The notes: a model not told the origin generated them from the letters alone. Counted from the first letter of the stretch, positions 15,835-25,035 are shown. The stretch: 64,000 bases of DNA from Terriglobia bacterium (GCA_020073705.1 JAIQES010000008.1:51695-115694), one strand, 5' to 3'. Numbers and translations: made by a program.

Positions 15835-15866
15835 CTGACCGTTTCAAAGGACTTAGAGACGGTCAG
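15835..15866 (+). other. Long hairpin after the recombinase gene
   Basis: Arms 15835-15845 and 15856-15866 pair over 11 positions with one G-T, enclosing a ten-base loop. No T-run follows, so a standard intrinsic terminator is unlikely. Recombinase target, oriT-like hairpin or rho-aided terminator are all possible. Confidence 0.4.
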
Positions 15867-15988
15867 TCGAGGCCGAGAAATGAACGTAATGTTGCATTTC
15901 GTGCTGCCGACCCGGTTTGGGGACGAGACAGTGTGCTTGACCCCGCTTACAGGGCCGTAACTCCTTCATAAAACGAAAGGAGAGCGCA

Positions 15989-16339
15989 ATGTGGTGGATA
16001 CCTCTTGCATGGTTGGGTTGGAAAGGGCTTCGGGCTTTGATCGAATGGGACCAGAAGCAAGCCGCTAAATACAGGTGTCATATCTGCAGGAATGACAGTC
16101 ACACAACTGAAGAGCATCGGCGCCCCAAACTCAGCGTTAGCCGGAGGGCTGAGCTGGTAAGGTGCCAGATTGCTGTTCCGTTCGTTCTCGCAGCGTTCGT
16201 AGCGGGAATTTTGTTCCTAAACCACGATGTGCACCACTGGGTTGGAGGTGCTGTCGTAGGTGTTATCGGCTGGCCTCTCTGGGCCGCGGCAGTGCTCCAC
16301 CGTTTTCGAAAGGCTCAGCGCAGGAAAAATGGATGGTAA
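15989..16339 (+). CDS. Hypothetical membrane protein with CxxC
   Basis: This 116-residue protein follows AAAGGAG. It opens with a hydrophobic stretch (MWWIPLAWLGWKGLRALI), then CHIC-x-N and a His (HTTEEH), a possible zinc knuckle at residues 30-45. Two further membrane helices follow near 62-78 and 84-104. Topology suggests a small inner-membrane protein with a cytoplasmic metal-binding loop. No family was recognised. Confidence 0.55.
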   Translation: MWWIPLAWLGWKGLRALIEWDQKQAAKYRCHICRNDSHTTEEHRRPKLSVSRRAELVRCQIAVPFVLAAFVAGILFLNHDVHHWVGGAVVGVIGWPLWAAAVLHRFRKAQRRKNGW

Positions 16340-16352
16340 GAAGGAGAGGAAT

Positions 16353-16619
16353 ATGAATGCGACCCCAGAATTGACCGCCAAGCAGAATGAAGCCCTCGAC
16401 ACGCTAGTTGATCTGTTCAGACGCTCACGTAAGAACGACCCCGATGCACAAACTGCTTTCCTGGGCGTGGCTCTTCTTCTCGCTCAGCAACGCGTGCTCG
16501 ACTATCTGGTTGCTGCTTTGTTGACTCAGGCGCAGAACTTGAATATACCACCCACCAAATCTCTCCTCTTCAAAGATATGGCCTTCGAGATCGACGCCGT
16601 CATGCGCGAGAACAAATAA
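16353..16619 (+). CDS. Hypothetical helical protein
   Basis: This 88-residue protein begins at the ATG after AGGAGAGG. The longer upstream frame overlaps the previous gene and is not coding. It is nearly all helical (TAKQNEALDTLVDLFRRSRK, then LGVALLLAQQRVLDYLVAA). It is the last gene of the array before a gap of about 450 bp. Confidence 0.5.
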   Translation: MNATPELTAKQNEALDTLVDLFRRSRKNDPDAQTAFLGVALLLAQQRVLDYLVAALLTQAQNLNIPPTKSLLFKDMAFEIDAVMRENK

Positions 16620-16947
16620 GGGGCATCACCTGATTCAAAGCGCTGGACACTTCCAGGGGAGCATCTTTCCGGGGGGATTTATTCGCGCTTACGAGGCTGG
16701 ACTAACAGTATTACTTCCGGTTACGCCGTCATCCGGCCGGAACGACCAATCTTTGGCGCGGAATCGTTGCTAGCCCCCGAACATTTCGAAGCGACAAGGC
16801 GCTCTTGGATTAACGATCCGGTGCCATTGCAGAGCCAACACTCTTTAACTCCCGATTGAATTTCAGGCAATTCACCTATGCAGATCTTGATCCGTCTGTT
16901 TTTTCCCCCCTCTTCGGGCACGAACCGTGTGAGTGGATGAAAGAGCA
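16620..16947 (+). other. Intergenic region, no gene seen
   Basis: I see no credible coding frame here. It marks the right edge of the small-gene array. The right part belongs to the promoter of the gene at 17073. Confidence 0.4.
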
Positions 16948-16961
16948 GTGATCTGGATCAC
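16948..16961 (+). promoter_or_regulatory. CRP/FNR-family-like operator
   Basis: GTGATC-TG-GATCAC: two perfect six-base half-sites with a two-base centre, almost the E. coli CRP consensus core. It lies about 110 bp upstream of the ATG at 17073, a reasonable activator position. The regulator is not in the window. Confidence 0.5.
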
Positions 16962-17072
16962 AGCATCTCTTGTGTGTTAAGCGAAAAAATTGTGTTGCGC
17001 TAGCGGTAGATCGTTAACTCGCGATAACCGCAGCAGTGGCGAGTACATCGATTGAAGAGGAGGTTTCGCACC

Positions 17073-17342
17073 ATGTTTATCGTTGCTGAGCACATCATCA
17101 CGAATCCGAATGTTTTTTTCGAAGCTCGGGCAAAGATCGCCCAAACGCCTCAGGGGGTCAAACGTCTTCAGTCCTTTCCGAGTGTCAGCAGAGATCGGGC
17201 AGTCTGCCTCTGGGAGGCAGAATCGCCAGAAAAGGTGAAGGCCTTCTTGGAGCCGGTGCTTGGGCCGTACAGTCGTAACACGTATTATGCGGTGGACACC
17301 AAGGAGGCCGTGGGCCTGCCGCCGATCGCAGCAGCAGCTTGA
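17073..17342 (+). CDS. Small conserved protein, ferredoxin-like fold suspected
   Basis: This 89-residue protein was started at ATG 17073, which has AGAGGAGG ten bases ahead; an ATG at 17052 is in frame but lies before that site. The sequence MFIVAEHIITNPNVFFEARA, then a SRDRAVCLWEAES strand and LEPVLGPYSRNTYYAVD resembles small stand-alone alpha/beta proteins of the DUF4242/SCO4226 or Dabb size. Role unknown. A CRP-like palindrome lies upstream and a strong terminator directly downstream, so it is a monocistronic, regulated unit. Confidence 0.6.
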   Translation: MFIVAEHIITNPNVFFEARAKIAQTPQGVKRLQSFPSVSRDRAVCLWEAESPEKVKAFLEPVLGPYSRNTYYAVDTKEAVGLPPIAAAA

Positions 17343-17373
17343 GAAAACGGACAAGTGAAACTAGATGGTATTA

Positions 17374-17402
17374 GAGCCGGGGCTTAGCCCCGGCTCTTTT
17401 TT
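17374..17402 (+). terminator. Rho-independent terminator
   Basis: A ten-pair stem (GAGCCGGGGC / GCCCCGGCTC) with loop TTA is followed by six T, 32 bp after the stop at 17342. Confidence 0.93.
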
Positions 17403-17447
17403 GACGCGGTCGGGTGTGTGCTATCGCGCATTCACTGAAAGGGAGAA

Positions 17448-17591
17448 ATGTATTATGGTCTGCACCCTATACGGGCCGTTTCTGAAGCAATTCGTGCCTT
17501 CGCTTTGCCGACTGGATCTGGGTGGAGCACCAAGTCGTATCTGGTCATCTCACCTGCTGAAGCACTGTGGAATTTACAGAAGCAGCGATGA
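17448..17591 (+). CDS. Possible 47-residue protein
   Basis: ATG lies just after AAAGGGAG. The frame MYYGLHPIRAVSEAIRAFAL continues with a Ser/Gly/Thr turn and a short final helix. Amino-acid composition looks protein-like, but the gene is short, the Shine-Dalgarno is only three bases from ATG and there is no family match in memory. It could equally be a remnant. Confidence 0.3.
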   Translation: MYYGLHPIRAVSEAIRAFALPTGSGWSTKSYLVISPAEALWNLQKQR

Positions 17592-17815
17592 CGGCGCCCA
17601 AAAGGCCGTATGACACCCAACTCGGACATGTGGCAACGCAGAGTTTGCCGTTCACGGGCGTCGCAGCGGATCCGTCAATTCTGGAAGAGTAGTCGGCAAT
17701 CCGAAAGTAATGTCGATTACGAAGAATTCTCTCTCACTCTCCTATGTACAAGAAACGCGGATCACGTCAATTTTGTCACGTCAATCTTGAACGCATGTAG
17801 CCACCATCCCAGTCG

Positions 17816-18061
17816 TCACTTCTCCAATGCCAAGGAACGGATACGATCGATATCCAAGTTCCCTTTGGCGCCCCAGCCTGTTACCCCTTCTGGAATCGCC
17901 GGCCGGAACTGCTCATAGAGACTGAATGCATTCTTCAAAAGCTGCTCCGGTCGGAAGGCTTTCGCGAGGTCACGCATTGCGTCGCGTGCAGTGCCAAGCG
18001 ACTCGCCGAACTTGCTCTCCAGGTATCGCCACGCTCTTCGCTTCGATGGGTTTGTTCTTGA
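17816..18061 (-). pseudogene. Remnant of a conserved hypothetical gene
   Basis: On the minus strand an open stretch of about 80 codons has no start codon but reads WRYLESKFGESLGTARDAM, then FSLYEQFRPAIPEGVTGWG and LDIDRIRSLALEK before TGA. That ending is a recognisable conserved pattern of a family I cannot name. Further upstream, coding-like sequence (GRPVPAINTTDGVRAVIKNK) is in another frame from 18173, so the gene has been frameshifted. The stretch 17592-18347 holds nothing else I can support. Confidence 0.4.
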
Positions 18062-18347
18062 TCACCGCCCGCACTCCATCCGTCGTATTGATCGCTGGCA
18101 CTGGCCGCCCCGGCGGAGTGAAACAACTCCAGCCGCCTCTAATTGCGCCGTCTATTTTAAGAAGTGCGTCCATGGTGAGAATTTGTACCAGCCGGTTGAA
18201 TGAGTGCAGCGGCCGAAAATTCTCATGAAAGTCTCATGGAGAATTCATCTCCGGTCAATCCGAGTTGTGTACAGTGCGTGGCCTCCACGGGACGTGGTGC
18301 GTTTCGGTGCGTCCGTAGCTTGAGTCGTAAAAAGGAAGTAATCATCA

Positions 18348-19019
18348 ATGAGCAGCCCGTCACGGGAAGGCGTCGGACCCTTACCCATTCTGGTAAGTGA
18401 GAGACGCGAACACTTCTGGACCGTACGCGAACCGTCTGAGGATCAGCTACCCGGGCAGCCGGATGACGAAGAGTTGATGGCCCAGCTGCAAGTGCGCGCT
18501 CCGAGAGCACTGGACGTGCTCTTTGATCGGTACGCGCGTCTGGTTTATACGATCGCTCATCGCACTCTGCGAGATTCTGGCGAAGCGGAGGATGTTGTCC
18601 AGGACACCTTTTTCTACCTGTTCAGGAAGGTGGCGCTGTTCGACCCACTGAAGGGCACTGCGAAAGCGTGGATCGTTCAGGTGGCTTTTCATCGTGCGCT
18701 GGACAGGAAATCGCATTTGCGGCGGAGGGGCTTTTACCTTTGTACAGAAATCGATTCCATGAACGATACATTGTTGGGGAGAACAGACCTGGACCGGGAA
18801 ATCGGCGCGAAGCTTAATCGTGCACACCTGGAAAGGGCTCTCGCGGAGCTCCCCGAAACGCAACGTCGCACGCTGGAAATGTACTACTTCGAAGGTTTGG
18901 AGCTGCGCGAGATCGCCGATGAGCGAAACGAACCTCTGGGCAACGTACGTCATCACTATTATCGCGGGCTGGAAAGCTTGAGAAAAAGCGCATTTGCCGG
19001 AAAGCTTCGGAAGGACTAG
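18348..19019 (+). CDS. ECF-subfamily RNA polymerase sigma factor
   Basis: This 223-residue protein has a region 2 (LDVLFDRYARLVYTIAHRTL, then SGEAEDVVQDTFFYLF) and a region 4 helix-turn-helix (LERALAELPETQRRTLEMYY, ELREIADERNEP). Region 3 is missing, as in all ECF factors. It binds the -35/-10 of specific promoters when released from an anti-sigma factor. The neighbouring gene encodes a ZAS-type membrane anti-sigma with a zinc motif, so this is an anti-sigma-controlled pair. Target promoters may include the outer-membrane gene at 20578, but that is inference. The N-terminal 35 residues are a non-conserved extension. Confidence 0.88.
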   Translation: MSSPSREGVGPLPILVSERREHFWTVREPSEDQLPGQPDDEELMAQLQVRAPRALDVLFDRYARLVYTIAHRTLRDSGEAEDVVQDTFFYLFRKVALFDPLKGTAKAWIVQVAFHRALDRKSHLRRRGFYLCTEIDSMNDTLLGRTDLDREIGAKLNRAHLERALAELPETQRRTLEMYYFEGLELREIADERNEPLGNVRHHYYRGLESLRKSAFAGKLRKD

Positions 19020-19023
19020 ACCG

Positions 19024-20358
19024 TTGACGAGTCGAAAGGACAACCTGAACGAACACACCCGTTTCCTTGAACTCGCCGCAATTGCCACATGTGACGCGCT
19101 GACAAGCGGCGAGATGGCGGACCTCGAGGACCATTTGCAAGTATGCGAGGAGTGCCGAGAATTGCACCGGCAGTACCAGATTTTGGCGAATGAGGGCATT
19201 CCCCGGCTGGCTGGAAGCTACGAGCATCGGGAGTCGACTGGAAGCTGGGATGATACTTCGACTCGCTGGAAACTGTTCGCTCGTATGGAGGGAGGGGAAG
19301 AGCGGGATGCCATAGCGACGGCTGCACCCGCGATCCCGCACACAGAAACGAATCCCCTTCATCGAAATACCTTGCGCACGATCCAGGGAGCTGCCCTGGC
19401 TGCCTGTCTGGTTATCGGGGTGGCCATCGGCGCGTATCGCCTCGGTGGCTGGAGAGAGGCTCACGCAAAGCCGGATGAGGCTTCCGCCAAAGCGCACAGC
19501 GAGGCGATGCTGTCAGCGAAGCGGTCCGTGGATGCCTTGTTGACCGAACAAACAGAGCGGATCGCCCGGTTGGAGGCCGAGTCCACAGAGAAACGACAGG
19601 ACGTCGAGAAGCTGCAACGGCAGCTCCAGGTCCTGCAGGATCGTTTGCGTGAAGAGCGCGCGTCCGCTAACGCTGGATTCAACGGCCTGGTGGCGGCGAA
19701 GGCGAACTCCGTTGAGCAGCTCAGCAACCTTGCGCAGGAGCGCGACCGCTTGTCAGTGCAGCTTCGTGAAGTCTCCCATGCCTACCAGAGCGTTCAGACC
19801 GAGCTGTCGAGTATGCGCACGGAACGGGATAGGTCCATGCTGCGCATGGCGGCTCTCGAGATGCGCGCGGACGAACTCGCTGCCATTATCGCGGATCAGG
19901 ACCGCCAGTTGAAGAACAGCGAGCAGTACTTGTCATCGGACCGGGACATTCGCGAGTTGCTGGGCGCCCGCAATCTCTACATTGCCGACATCTTCGATGT
20001 GGGTGGCAGCAATCGTACGCGCAAGCCTTTCGGTCGGGTTTTTTACACGCGAGGAAAGTCGCTCATCCTTTACGCATTCGACCTCGACCACCAGCCGAAG
20101 GTGACGAAAGCCAGCACTTTCCAGGTGTGGGGTGAGAAGGAAACGGTTCACGAGGAACAGGCCAAGCCGCGAAACCTCGGTCTCCTTTATCTGGACAGCG
20201 AAGCGAACCGCAGGTGGATTCTGCAATTCGACGATCCGCGGACGCTCGCGGAAATTGACGCGGTATTCATCACCGTGGAACCAAACGGCGGCAGCCCAAA
20301 GCCCACGGGCAAGCCGTTTCTCTTTGCATTGCTTCGGAGAGAACCGAACCATCCATAG
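19024..20358 (+). CDS. Membrane anti-sigma factor, ZAS plus RskA-like domain
   Basis: The zinc-anti-sigma motif H-x3-C-x2-C is visible in EDHLQVCEECREL within the first 50 residues. A single membrane helix follows (IQGAALAACLVIGVAIGAYR), then a long coiled coil of about 150 residues (Leu/Glu/Arg-rich, IARLEAESTEKRQDVEKLQR onward), and a C-terminal extracytoplasmic domain (SLILYAFDLDH, FQVWGEK, FITVEPNGGSPKPTG) of the RskA anti-sigma-K type. Start is uncertain: TTG 19024 is used here; CTG 19045 has AAAGGA at better spacing, and TTG 18994 would overlap the sigma gene. It should hold the preceding sigma factor at the membrane until proteolysed. Confidence 0.82.
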   Translation: MTSRKDNLNEHTRFLELAAIATCDALTSGEMADLEDHLQVCEECRELHRQYQILANEGIPRLAGSYEHRESTGSWDDTSTRWKLFARMEGGEERDAIATAAPAIPHTETNPLHRNTLRTIQGAALAACLVIGVAIGAYRLGGWREAHAKPDEASAKAHSEAMLSAKRSVDALLTEQTERIARLEAESTEKRQDVEKLQRQLQVLQDRLREERASANAGFNGLVAAKANSVEQLSNLAQERDRLSVQLREVSHAYQSVQTELSSMRTERDRSMLRMAALEMRADELAAIIADQDRQLKNSEQYLSSDRDIRELLGARNLYIADIFDVGGSNRTRKPFGRVFYTRGKSLILYAFDLDHQPKVTKASTFQVWGEKETVHEEQAKPRNLGLLYLDSEANRRWILQFDDPRTLAEIDAVFITVEPNGGSPKPTGKPFLFALLRREPNHP

Positions 20359-20577
20359 CCGTTTTCGGCGGCAAATCGCGTTCGCCAGCTTCTCCGGGGG
20401 AAAGCGCGCGGTGGACCTGCTTGTGAACCAGCCCTTACAAACGGATTTCAAGTGCGTGAACTTCTTTCGCAGCGTGGTACAGCTTTCGTCTTGCAGCCGC
20501 ATACGTGGATAACCGACCCGATTCACAAGGTCGAAGGAACGAGCAAATTTCTGAATGATGAGAGGAGCAGCGCCCGT

Positions 20578-23500
20578 ATGCGCAGAATTCTATTCTTGGT
20601 TGGAATCCTAGCCGGTCTTTTTTGCACCGGAGTTCTTGACGCCCAAACTCCCAATGCGTCTCTTACGGGCCGCGTAACGGACCCCAGCAAAGCGGTCATC
20701 GACGACGCCCACATTGTCGCCATTAACGTTGGCACCGACGTGCGCTACGAAGGCGCGACGAACGGCGTCGGGGAATACTACATTCAGAATCTGCCTCCAG
20801 CAACCTATCACATCGAGTTGGAGAAGATTGGGTTCAACACGGTACTTAAGCCAGACGTTGTTCTCCATGTTCAGGAAGCCATGGAAATCAACTTCGAGAT
20901 GACCGTGGGGTCCGTGAGCGAAAACGTCACCGTCGAGGGTGGCGCGCCCACGGTTCAACTGGTCAGCTCCGCCCTTGGCACCGTTGTGGACTCGACGACA
21001 ATCCGCGAGTTGCCCCTAAACGGACGTTCCTGGACGGACCTCGCTACTCTTGAGCCGGGTGTCAATGCTATGGATAACCGGAAGACATACGTTGCAGGTT
21101 CGGGGCGAGGAAACCGCGGCTACGGGGACCAGCTCACGATTAGCGGCGGACGCCCGCAACAAAACAACTACCGTTTGGATGGCGTAAATGTCAGCGACTA
21201 CGCGAATGGCGGGCCCGGCAACGTTCTGGGAGGAAATCTGGGCGTTGATGCCATTCAGGAATTCTCGGTCTTAACCAGCAACTCTTCCGCGGAGTACGGG
21301 AGGACATCCGGCGGGGTCATCAGCGCTATCACGCGCTCTGGCACGAACCAGTTCCATGGCTCAGGGTACGAATTTTGGCGAAACAGTGCTCTCGATGCGC
21401 GAAACTTTTTCGACGGGAGCAGCATTCCGCCTTTCCAACGCCACCAATTCGGCGGGGCTGCGGGCGGCCCGATCTGGAAAGATCACACTTTTATCTTTGG
21501 GGACTACGAGGGCATCCGGCAGTCGGAAGGTATCACCAGTATCGCAACCGTGCTCTCTCCAGCAGCACGGAATGGGAACCTTGTAAGCGGCACGGTCACC
21601 GTGGACCCGGCGGCCCAGAAATACCTGACTTTTTGGCCATTGCCGAACGGGGCCGTTTCGGGAGATACGGGGACATACACTTTTGCGGGGCAGCAGAATG
21701 TTACTGAAAACTTCTTCACCGTCCGTCTTGACCACAAACTTTCCTCGAAAGATACTTTCTTCACGTCCTACTTTTACGACAACTCTGTTTTTAGCGCCCC
21801 TGACAATCTGAACGATGTTCTGCTCGGCCAGCAACCGACCCGCCATTTTGCAGCTTTGGAAGAGACCCACACCTTTAGCCCCAACTTGACCAATACATTT
21901 CGATTTGGATTCAACCGGGAAAGCGCTAGCGACAACCAAACCGTCAAGGCCATCAATCCGGCCGCGGCGGATACCTTCTACGCCGCAGTGCCAGGGGCCT
22001 ACGCCGCTCCCGTGTCCATAGGCGGGATTTCAGGTTTCAAGGGAGGACTGGGAGGTGGTTCCCCGTGGCTGTATGCGTGGAATTCGTTCCAGGCCTCTGA
22101 CGATGTCTCTTTCACCAAGGGAAACCATTCCTTGAAGTTCGGGTTTGTCTCGGAACGAATGCAGGTGAATATGATCGCCATGTCCGATATGGATGGCGGC
22201 TTCAAATTTGCTTCCATCGCGGATTTCTTTGCAAATAAGCCGAAGAGTTTCCTTGCGACACTCCCCGGATTGCTCACTCCGCGGGATATCCGGCAAACTC
22301 TCTTTGGCGGGTACGTTCAAGATGATTGGCGATTCCGGCACAATCTAACGTTGAACCTTGGACTACGCTACGAGATGACCACCGTTCCAACGGAGGTGCA
22401 GGGCAAACTCTCTTCCCTAGTTAACATGACCGATGCGCAAGCCCATTTGGGAAGTCCTTTCTTTGCGAATCCCACGCTGCACAATTTTGAGCCGCGGCTG
22501 GGTTTTGCCTGGGACCCGTTCAGCAATGGTAAAACCGCAGTGCGCGGAAGTTTCGGAATGTATGACGTGTTGCCCCTGCCTTATCAGTTCACGCTGTTGA
22601 CCACCAGGTCGGCGCCTTTCTATATAGGTGGTGCCACATCGAGCCTGCCGCAAGGATCGTTCTACACTGGAGCCATCTCGGACCTGCAAACGAGTTCGCA
22701 CGCGGCGACCTACATCGAACAAAATCCGAAACGCAACTACGTGATGCAGTGGAACCTGAACATACAGCGCGAAATCGCGCCCCGTCTTACGGCAACGCTC
22801 GGTTATGTGGGCTCCCACGGTGTCCATAATCCTTTTCGGATTGATGACACCAACATTGTTCTCCCCACGCTCACTTCCGCGGGCTACCTCTGGCCCTCGC
22901 CCGTGGGCAGCGGGACGCTTCTTAACCCTAACTATGGTCAGATTCGGAGTATGTGGTGGGCCGGGAGCTCGCTGTACCACGCCTTGGAGTTGGGAGTTAC
23001 CAAGCAGATGAGCAAGGGCCTTCTGATTCGGGGCTCATTCACTTGGAGCAAAAGCATTGATGACAGTTCTTCGACTGTCGCGGGAGATGCTTTTGCGAAT
23101 TCGCCTTCGAGCCTCCACTGGGCTAACGCAACGGGCGGGCTGGATTTGAAGCAGAATCGCGGGCTCTCCGACTTCAATGTCGGCCGGACTCTGGTCATTG
23201 CAGGGACTTGGCAGGTTCCAGACTTTAAATCGGCCAGCGGGCCGACGGGATGGTTGCTCAACGGGTGGGCGCTGAGCACAATCTTCAAAGCCAGCGATGG
23301 CGTTCCCTTTACACCTACCTTTGGGACGAATGGCGGTGATCCCCTGGGCCTCAACAGCAGTGATCCGTGGGCCTATCCGAATCGTCTGAGTGGACCCGGG
23401 TGCCAGTCGCTGGTCAATCCTGGAAACCCGAACAACTACATTAAGACTCAGTGCTTCGCGATTCCAACGGCGCCGTCCGCCGCGTTTTACGCGGCGAATT

Positions 23501-23826
23501 GTGATCCCCACTATGGTACCTATCCGCAGTGCTTTAACTTGGGAGGCAACGCGGGCCGCAACATTTTGATAGGGCCGGGACTGACCAATCTGGACTTCGC
23601 GGTCTTCAAGAATTTCTCCGGTTCAAGAATCTCGGAGACCTTCCATGTGCAGTTCCGGGCAGAGATCTTCAATATTTTGAATCATCCCAATTTCGCTGTC
23701 CCCGTTACCCCAGACAACACAGACATCTTCAATGCAGACGGGACGTCGAACTCAGCTGCTGGGGCCCTGACCTCGACGATCACATCGGCAAGGCAGATCC
23801 AGCTCGGGATAAAGGTCATCTGGTAG
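20578..23826 (+). CDS. TonB-dependent-receptor-like outer membrane protein with carboxypeptidase-regulatory domain (Oar-like)
   Basis: This 1082-residue protein starts at ATG 20578, which gives a signal peptide (MRRILFLVGILAGLFCTGVL, cut near AQT) and has AGAGGAG ahead. The upstream in-frame codons are not used. Residues about 28-115 form a CarboxypepD_reg-like beta-sandwich (LTGRVTDPSKAVIDDAHI, YYIQNLPPATYHIELEKIGF). A plug region follows (RELPLNGRSWTDLATLEPGV, RLDGVNVSDY) and a beta-barrel ending in RQIQLGIKVIW, the terminal aromatic typical of outer-membrane insertion. This architecture is expanded in Acidobacteriota and is thought to import polymers or peptides, or to act as adhesin. The preceding sigma/anti-sigma pair may regulate it. 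Confidence 0.9.
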   Translation: MRRILFLVGILAGLFCTGVLDAQTPNASLTGRVTDPSKAVIDDAHIVAINVGTDVRYEGATNGVGEYYIQNLPPATYHIELEKIGFNTVLKPDVVLHVQEAMEINFEMTVGSVSENVTVEGGAPTVQLVSSALGTVVDSTTIRELPLNGRSWTDLATLEPGVNAMDNRKTYVAGSGRGNRGYGDQLTISGGRPQQNNYRLDGVNVSDYANGGPGNVLGGNLGVDAIQEFSVLTSNSSAEYGRTSGGVISAITRSGTNQFHGSGYEFWRNSALDARNFFDGSSIPPFQRHQFGGAAGGPIWKDHTFIFGDYEGIRQSEGITSIATVLSPAARNGNLVSGTVTVDPAAQKYLTFWPLPNGAVSGDTGTYTFAGQQNVTENFFTVRLDHKLSSKDTFFTSYFYDNSVFSAPDNLNDVLLGQQPTRHFAALEETHTFSPNLTNTFRFGFNRESASDNQTVKAINPAAADTFYAAVPGAYAAPVSIGGISGFKGGLGGGSPWLYAWNSFQASDDVSFTKGNHSLKFGFVSERMQVNMIAMSDMDGGFKFASIADFFANKPKSFLATLPGLLTPRDIRQTLFGGYVQDDWRFRHNLTLNLGLRYEMTTVPTEVQGKLSSLVNMTDAQAHLGSPFFANPTLHNFEPRLGFAWDPFSNGKTAVRGSFGMYDVLPLPYQFTLLTTRSAPFYIGGATSSLPQGSFYTGAISDLQTSSHAATYIEQNPKRNYVMQWNLNIQREIAPRLTATLGYVGSHGVHNPFRIDDTNIVLPTLTSAGYLWPSPVGSGTLLNPNYGQIRSMWWAGSSLYHALELGVTKQMSKGLLIRGSFTWSKSIDDSSSTVAGDAFANSPSSLHWANATGGLDLKQNRGLSDFNVGRTLVIAGTWQVPDFKSASGPTGWLLNGWALSTIFKASDGVPFTPTFGTNGGDPLGLNSSDPWAYPNRLSGPGCQSLVNPGNPNNYIKTQCFAIPTAPSAAFYAANCDPHYGTYPQCFNLGGNAGRNILIGPGLTNLDFAVFKNFSGSRISETFHVQFRAEIFNILNHPNFAVPVTPDNTDIFNADGTSNSAAGALTSTITSARQIQLGIKVIW

Positions 23827-23989
23827 AAGAAATAGGCGCCCCTCAGCAGAGAGGAAATTCACGGGAGGACCTGCCGCCTAGGCCATGAAGGTATGTCGTC
23901 AAAGATGGCGGCAAGTCTCGCAGAAGCGTCCGGAGGAAATAGTTCAGATCAATCTGTTTCACAGAGGGTGTTCCAAAAGGAGAAGAGAG

Positions 23990-24997
23990 ATGAAAAGGCT
24001 TCAGGCTTTCCTTATCACGTTTTTCATTTTATACGCACTCGGTGCCGCACCTCGAGCCGCGGCCCAATTGAAACTGGTTCAGACCATAGAACTGGAACGT
24101 GACGTTACCGGACATTTCGATCACTTCGGCGTGGACCTGAAACATGACCGACTCTTTGCCACTTCCGCGAGTAAATCCGTCCTGGTCTTCAATATCAAAA
24201 CAGGAGAGCCGATTCACCATATCGAAGGGATCGGCAAGCCGGCGGCGGTGCTTTACCGGGAGGATCTAAATCGAATCTATGTAACCGATGCGGAAGACGG
24301 ATCCTTGCGCATCATTGATGGCGATTCCTACCGCATCATGAAAAGCGTCAAGCTGCTGCCGGATGCGGATTCCGCAGGCTATGACCCCGCTACCAAATAC
24401 CTCTACATAGACAATGGCGGTAAAGATGCAAAGCTGTCTTACGAGATGGTCAGCATCGTGGATACGACCACCGGCGAGAAAGTAGGGGACATCAAAGTGG
24501 ATGGCGATTCGCTCGAAGCGATTGTGCTCGAGAGGGGAAGTCCGAGAATGTACGTGAATAACCGGGCGAAGAACCGGGTGGAAATCATTGACCGCGATAA
24601 GCGTAAGCTCATCGGCTCTCTGCCCATCACCCTTGGAAAGGTGAATGTGCCCATGGCGTTTGACGAAACGAATCATCGCCTGTTCGTGGGCTGCCGCGAC
24701 GGGCACTTGGTGGTGTTCGATACCGCGAGCGGCAAGGAGTTGCAAGCCCTGCCCATTACCGAAGGCACCGATGATCTGGTTTTCGATCCGCCGAGCAAGC
24801 GCATCTACGTGGCAAGCGACGGGGCCGCGGATGTTTATGAACAGACGGATCCCGACCATTACAAATTTCTCGGAAAGGTGACAACCGGTCCCGTGGCCAA
24901 GACCGGGCGTTTGGTGCCCGAGCTGAACCGGTATTTCGTGGCGGCGCCGAAACATGACGATAAGCAAGCGGAGATCCTAGTTTTTGAAGTGCAATGA
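23990..24997 (+). CDS. Secreted YncE-like beta-propeller protein
   Basis: This 335-residue protein has a signal peptide (MKRLQAFLITFFILYALGAA, then RAAAQ) starting at ATG 23990 after AAAGGAGAAGAG. Beyond it come repeated units of about 42 residues of the kind found in YncE and related seven-bladed propellers: GVDLKHDRLFATSASKSVLV, LNRIYVTDAEDGSLRIID, RMYVNNRAKNRVEIIDRD, HRLFVGCRDGHLVVFDTAS. Catalytic residues are not obvious, so it probably binds a ligand or partner in the periplasm. It sits between the outer-membrane receptor gene and an alkaline phosphatase, all co-directional, which suggests a joint scavenging locus. Confidence 0.82.
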   Translation: MKRLQAFLITFFILYALGAAPRAAAQLKLVQTIELERDVTGHFDHFGVDLKHDRLFATSASKSVLVFNIKTGEPIHHIEGIGKPAAVLYREDLNRIYVTDAEDGSLRIIDGDSYRIMKSVKLLPDADSAGYDPATKYLYIDNGGKDAKLSYEMVSIVDTTTGEKVGDIKVDGDSLEAIVLERGSPRMYVNNRAKNRVEIIDRDKRKLIGSLPITLGKVNVPMAFDETNHRLFVGCRDGHLVVFDTASGKELQALPITEGTDDLVFDPPSKRIYVASDGAADVYEQTDPDHYKFLGKVTTGPVAKTGRLVPELNRYFVAAPKHDDKQAEILVFEVQ

Positions 24998-25035
24998 AGA
25001 ATGGCTCGTGACAATCGCATCCTAAGGAGACTCTC

